Source of the DNA: an uncultured Oscillospiraceae bacterium
GTDB lineage: Bacteria > Bacillota > Clostridia > Oscillospirales > Oscillospiraceae
Direction of reading: 5' to 3'
Length of the DNA: 45,679 bases
Assembly (NCBI GenBank): GCA_947584295.1
Contig: CANPWM010000012.1
Span: forward strand, 1 to 45,679
Positions 42,500 through 45,679 of the stretch are shown one piece after another; within the stretch, counting starts at the first letter, position 1; every line of letters starts with the position of its first letter. Both the position numbers and the translations under genes were made by a program. Under the pieces are notes generated by a model. The model saw nothing but the letters and a program-made list of their open reading frames with translations. It was not told where the DNA came from and ran no database searches.

Positions 42500-42507
<8 letters not shown>

Positions 42508-42940
42508 GGTGACCATCTACACCGACGGGGCCTGCTCGGGCAATCCCGGCCCCGGCGGCTGGGCGGCGGTGCTGTTGTCCGGGGAGCATCAGAAGGAGAT
42601 CTCCGGCGGCGAGGCGTCCACCACCAACAACCGCATGGAGCTGCTGGGGGTCATAAACGCCCTGGAGCTTTTGAAGCGGCCCTGTCAGGTGACGCTTTAC
42701 ACCGACTCGCAATATATTGAAAGAGCCGTCAATCAGGGCTGGCTGCGCTCCTGGCGGGCCAGGGGCTGGCGGCGGAAGGACGGGGAGCTGAAAAACCCCG
42801 AGCTTTGGCAGCGGCTGGATAAGCTTCTGGCGGCCCACACCGTCACCTTCCGCTGGGTGAAGGGCCACGCGGAAAACGACCTGAACAACCGCTGTGACGC
42901 GCTGGCGGTGGCGGAGCGGGATAAATACGCGGGGAAATGA
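42500..42940 (+). CDS. rnhA: Ribonuclease HI
   Basis: RNase HI cuts the RNA strand of RNA-DNA hybrids, removing R-loops and primers. The 146-residue protein has the DEDD catalytic set D9 ([16 protein letters not shown]), E47 (NNRMELLG), D69 (LYTDSQYI) and D133 (NNRCDALA), plus the flexible-loop H123 (WVKGHAEN). This is the full E. coli-type active site with the basic handle ([12 protein letters not shown]). It overlaps gyrA by 8 bp, an uncommon coupling that ties R-loop removal to gyrase production, both of which limit R-loops. Confidence 0.96.
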
Positions 42941-42982
42941 TTCCCGCGGGCTTATCGGAAACTATCTTTTGGAGGTATGACC

Positions 42983-43867
42983 ATGGAAAGGGAAATATTC
43001 AGAGGCGTCGGCACGGCGCTGGTGACGCCCATGAACGAGTCCGGCGTGGACTACGACGCGCTGGCGCGGCTGTTGGATCTTCAGCTGGAGGGCGGCGTTG
43101 ACGCGCTGATCGTCTGCGCCACCACCGGCGAGGCCCCCACGCTGACGGACGAGGAGCATATCGACGTCATCGAGTACTGCGTTGACCGGGTGGCCGGGCG
43201 CGTCCCCGTCATCGCCGGGACCGGCTCCAACTACACCGACCACGCCGTGGACATGAGCGTAAAGGCCCGGAAGGTGGGCGCGGACGCCCTGCTGTGCGTG
43301 ACGCCCTATTACAACAAGTGCACCCAGAAGGGCCTGGTCCAGAGCTTTTATAAGATCGCCGACGCCACCGACCTGCCTATGATCGTCTACTCCGTCCCCG
43401 GCAGGACGGGCATGAAGATCCTGCCCGACACCTGCGTGGAGCTGGCCAAGCACCCCCGGATCGTGGGCATCAAGGAGGCCACCGGCGACATGGCCACGGT
43501 GGTGGATATCCGCGCCAAGTGCGGGGACAGCTTCGCCGTCTGGTCCGGCAACGACGACATCACTATCCCCATAATGGCCATGGGCGGCAGCGGGGTCATC
43601 TCGGTGCTGTCCAACATCATGCCCCGCCAGACCGTGGAGATGGTGCGGAAATTCGACGCCGGGGATATCCGTGGCGCGGCGGCGCTTCAGTGCCGGTATA
43701 AGGCGCTGATCGACGCCCTCTTTTCCGAGGTCAACCCCATTCCGGTGAAGGCGGCCCTGGCGGAAATGGGCGTCATCGAGGACGTGCTTCGCCTGCCCCT
43801 GACCCCCATGGAGCCGGAGCATCGGGCAAAGCTGACGGCGCTGATGCGCGCCCACGGCCTGATTTGA
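42983..43867 (+). CDS. dapA: 4-hydroxy-tetrahydrodipicolinate synthase
   Basis: DapA condenses pyruvate with aspartate semialdehyde, the first step of the lysine/diaminopimelate branch, which also feeds dipicolinic acid for spores. The 294-residue barrel protein has T47-T48 in CATTGEAPTL, Y136 in YSVPGRT (R141) and the Schiff-base Lys K164 in GIKEATGDM. I choose ATG 42983 because GGAGG is then 7-8 bases upstream; ATG 42977 would be only one base from it. It begins 42 bp after rnhA and 61 bp before dapB. Confidence 0.96.
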   Translation: MEREIFRGVGTALVTPMNESGVDYDALARLLDLQLEGGVDALIVCATTGEAPTLTDEEHIDVIEYCVDRVAGRVPVIAGTGSNYTDHAVDMSVKARKVGADALLCVTPYYNKCTQKGLVQSFYKIADATDLPMIVYSVPGRTGMKILPDTCVELAKHPRIVGIKEATGDMATVVDIRAKCGDSFAVWSGNDDITIPIMAMGGSGVISVLSNIMPRQTVEMVRKFDAGDIRGAAALQCRYKALIDALFSEVNPIPVKAALAEMGVIEDVLRLPLTPMEPEHRAKLTALMRAHGLI

Positions 43868-43928
43868 CCGAATAAGCGGACAGAAAAGAAACCAGAAAAT
43901 ACGCACATAGGAATACGGGAGGTACGAC

Positions 43929-44669
43929 ATGATAAACGTACTGGTCTACGGCGCCTTGGGGCGCATGGGGAGCATCGTGGTCAACCGGGTGGAGCAGGCC
44001 GAGGATATGGCCGTGGCCGCCGGGGTGGACGTCTACTCCAAGGGCGGGGCGGTGTATAGCCGCCTGGAGGACGTGAAGGAGCGGGCCGACGTGGCCATCG
44101 ACTTCTCCCACCACACCCTGACGCCGCCGCTGCTGGACTGGTGCGTGGAGAATAACGTCCCCCTGGTCCTCTGCACCACCGGCCACGACGAGGCGGAAAA
44201 GGCCGCCGTCCAGGCCGCCGCCCGGAGGATCCCCCTGTTTTTCTCCGCCAATATGTCCATGGGTATCGCCCTGCTGGCGGAGCTGGCAAAGCGCGCCGCC
44301 GCCCTTTTCCCGGAGGCGGATATCGAGATCGTGGAGGCCCACCACAACCGCAAGCTGGACGCCCCCTCCGGCACCGCCCTGATGCTGGGCCGCGCCGTCC
44401 AGGAGGTTCGCCCCGACGCGGTGCTGACCACGGGCCGGTCCGGGCTTGCCAAACGGGAGAAGAACGAGATCGGTATCCAGGCCGTCCGCATGGGCAACCT
44501 GCCGGGGACGCACGTGGTGTGTATCTCCACCGACAGCCAGACCATCGAGCTGAAGCACGAGGCCCACGACCGCTCCCTCTTCGCTGACGGCGCCCTGGCC
44601 GCCGCCAGGTTCCTGGTGGGCCGTCCCGCCGGGCTTTACGACATGAACGCCCTTATCGCCCAGGCGTGA
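43929..44669 (+). CDS. dapB: 4-hydroxy-tetrahydrodipicolinate reductase
   Basis: DapB reduces the DapA product with NAD(P)H. The 246-residue protein has the Rossmann motif VYGALGRMG (6-14), CTTGH near 82-86, and the signature EAHHNRKLDAPSGTA (about 136-150) with catalytic His138 and Lys142. The C-terminus LYDMNALI is usual. GGGAGG precedes ATG 43929. It forms a two-gene unit with dapA. The 3' end lies opposite an orphan leftward promoter at 44690-44718, so an antisense RNA could overlap it. Confidence 0.96.
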   Translation: MINVLVYGALGRMGSIVVNRVEQAEDMAVAAGVDVYSKGGAVYSRLEDVKERADVAIDFSHHTLTPPLLDWCVENNVPLVLCTTGHDEAEKAAVQAAARRIPLFFSANMSMGIALLAELAKRAAALFPEADIEIVEAHHNRKLDAPSGTALMLGRAVQEVRPDAVLTTGRSGLAKREKNEIGIQAVRMGNLPGTHVVCISTDSQTIELKHEAHDRSLFADGALAAARFLVGRPAGLYDMNALIAQA

Positions 44670-44689
44670 CGACGCTTTGGATTATGCGC

Positions 44690-44718
44690 ATTATATCACA
44701 AACACAAGTATTTGTCAA
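44690..44718 (-). promoter_or_regulatory. Orphan perfect-consensus sigma-A promoter pointing into dapB
   Basis: On the minus strand TTGACA and TATAAT match consensus with a 17-bp spacer. Transcription would start near 44683 and run antisense into dapB, 14 bp beyond its stop. No leftward gene is present. Flanks resemble the 25723-25751 promoter (TTTGGATTAT at the left and TATTTGTCAAG at the right on the plus strand). Confidence 0.75.
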
Positions 44719-44769
44719 GCATTATTTTTAAGTATTTGAAAAATTTTAATTTGTCCCCCGCAGAGGGAG

Positions 44770-44794
44770 AAAAAACCCCCGCCGGATTTGCGGG
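44770..44794 (-). terminator. Orphan leftward terminator-like hairpin
   Basis: On the minus strand CCCGC/GCGGG with a 7-nt loop is followed by GGTTTTTT (44770-44777). No leftward gene ends here, so it looks like the remnant of a lost locus. Confidence 0.45.
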
Positions 44795-44799
44795 CTGGT

Positions 44800-44970
44800 C
44801 ATAAAACAGTATGTTGTTTTAGCTTGTCTTTAAGACGGGCAGGAACAGCGGATAGGAACGCTCTGGGTGAGGACAAAATCGCCAGGGCGTTTTCTATTCG
44901 ATATGGACAGAGTTTTCTTCAAGAAAATTCGATTTAACTTCTTAACGGACAGTAGATTTCTTCACATTTG
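44800..44970. other. Low-GC non-coding stretch before the last gene
   Basis: I see no gene here. The stretch is AT-rich, unlike most of the window, and contains the perfect palindrome TTTTCTTCAAGAAAA (44913-44927) and short TTCGAT direct repeats around it. It could be the edge of an acquired segment that carries the gene at 45039-45590. Confidence 0.4.
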
Positions 44971-44975
44971 GGTGG

Positions 44976-45011
44976 TATAATATTAACTGTCGAGTGGGCG
45001 ACTGTTCGACA
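44976..45011 (+). promoter_or_regulatory. Extended -10 promoter and inverted repeat before the GNAT gene
   Basis: TGG-TATAAT (-10 box 44976-44981) is an extended -10; the -35 region is poor. Downstream, TGTCGA (44988-44993) and TCGACA (45006-45011) form an inverted repeat that could be an operator. Confidence 0.5.
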
Positions 45012-45038
45012 AATCGGGATTTAACGAGGTGAAAGTTA

Positions 45039-45590
45039 ATGGTTTTCAAAGAAACAAAGTTTGAACTAAAAGATGGCCGGGAGGCATTGCTTCGGAGCCC
45101 TTGCGAAAAGGATGCGGAGCAAATGTTGCGTTATATCATCAGAGCATCTGGTGAGACGGATTATCTGAATATGTACCCGGAAGAATTTGCAGATTTTACT
45201 CTGGAGCAGGAAATATCTTTCATCAATAAGAATTGCTGCAACCAGAATGAGATGATGATTGCTTGCTTTGTGAACGGAGAGGTAGCCGGGAATTGTCAGA
45301 TTTCTTTTCATACCAGATTGAAAGTCCGCCATAGAGTTTCCGTCGCGATTGCAATCCTGCAAGAGTATTGGAACCTTGGAATTGGTACAAAGATGTTTGA
45401 GGAAATGATTCAAATCGCAGAAAAACGCGATGGCGCCCGCCAAATCGAACTGGATTTCATAGAGGGAAACACCAGGGCAAGAAGGCTATATGAGAAGATG
45501 GGATTTCGTATCACGGGAATTAAACCGGATGCGATACAGTTGAAAGACGGCACTCTTGTAAATGAGTACATGATGCTGAAACGGCTGTAA
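45039..45590 (+). CDS. GNAT-family N-acetyltransferase (low-GC)
   Basis: The 183-residue protein opens MVFKETKFELKDGREALLRSPCEKDAEQML and has the acetyl-CoA motif as LQEYWNLGIGTKMFEEMIQIAE and the motif B segment NTRARRLYEKMGF, so it is a GNAT acetyltransferase of the RimI/RimL/speG-like kind. Substrate unknown; similar proteins modify ribosomal proteins, polyamines or antibiotics. GAGGTGA lies 6 bases before ATG 45039. Codon use is clearly AT-richer than in neighbours (many AAA, GAA, ATT, TTT codons), pointing to recent transfer. It has its own promoter. Confidence 0.88.
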   Translation: MVFKETKFELKDGREALLRSPCEKDAEQMLRYIIRASGETDYLNMYPEEFADFTLEQEISFINKNCCNQNEMMIACFVNGEVAGNCQISFHTRLKVRHRVSVAIAILQEYWNLGIGTKMFEEMIQIAEKRDGARQIELDFIEGNTRARRLYEKMGFRITGIKPDAIQLKDGTLVNEYMMLKRL

Positions 45591-45679
45591 TCTGCAAATT
45601 CCCGTTTGTCTGTTAAACCCTCTGAAAACGCTGTATTTTCAAGGAGTTTCGCCCGTTTTGTGTTCCGACCTTATGTATT
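45591..45679. other. Non-coding end of the window
   Basis: Contains an inverted repeat TGAAAA/TTTTCA (45623-45628 with 45636-45641) 33 bp after the GNAT stop. It has no T run on the plus strand. No gene starts here. Confidence 0.3.

Overview
The window looks like a chromosomal segment around the replication origin of a GC-rich, spore-forming member of the Clostridia. The likeliest group is the Oscillospiraceae (Flavonifractor/Intestinimonas/Lawsonibacter-type gut bacteria). Reasons: Firmicutes-type dnaA-dnaN-S4-recF-remB-gyrB-gyrA order, canonical Firmicutes parS sites, spore genes (gpr, a gerA/gerC/gerB tricistron, sleB), strong GGAGG ribosome sites, sigma-A promoters with 17-bp spacers, and GC-rich coding sequence. 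The taxon is inferred, not proven.

Layout. 1-1.4 kb: the tail of a membrane protein, a leftward gene of unknown function, structured non-coding DNA and leftward rpsT. 1.5-7.8 kb: the rightward germination protease gpr, an array of four parS sites, then parA-parB, a membrane coiled-coil protein, serS, a small Cys-rich protein, mscL and rsmG. 7.8-12.3 kb: REP-like palindromes, a hypothetical gene, mfd and a dense array of hairpins. 12.3-20.3 kb: one leftward gene for a 2.65-kilo-residue surface protein with a signal peptide, about 14 CnaB/SpaA-like domains and SLH anchors. 20.5-25.7 kb: a GNAT gene, then a spore germination cluster. 25.8-27.5 kb: divergent cysK and an Rrf2 regulator with operator-like inverted repeats. 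27.5-32 kb: PAP2, HD, mnmA, yfbR-like, ACT and UPF0210 genes. 32.1-32.8 kb: a leftward Xre-regulator/membrane-protein pair with tandem operators. 33.1-42.9 kb: the dnaA-to-gyrA replication block plus rnhA, with a probable oriC between dnaA and dnaN. 43-44.7 kb: dapA-dapB. 44.7 kb to the end: non-coding DNA and a low-GC GNAT gene that looks acquired.

How the genes work together. ParA/ParB/parS, DnaA/oriC, DnaN, RecF and gyrase initiate, organise and repair the chromosome. Mfd, RecF and RNase H deal with transcription-replication conflicts and damage. Gpr, the Ger receptor and SleB act during spore outgrowth. DapA/DapB feed lysine and diaminopimelate synthesis for cell wall and spore cortex.

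The most unusual material is non-coding. Each parS core carries a different but perfectly symmetric flank. Six palindromes are packed into 270 bp after mfd. Two perfect-consensus promoters fire leftward into the 3' ends of sleB and dapB with no gene behind them. Several promoters have operator-like repeats beside them. The parS/parAB locus lies about 30 kb from dnaA and most genes between them point toward dnaA, which does not fit a simple bidirectional origin at dnaA.
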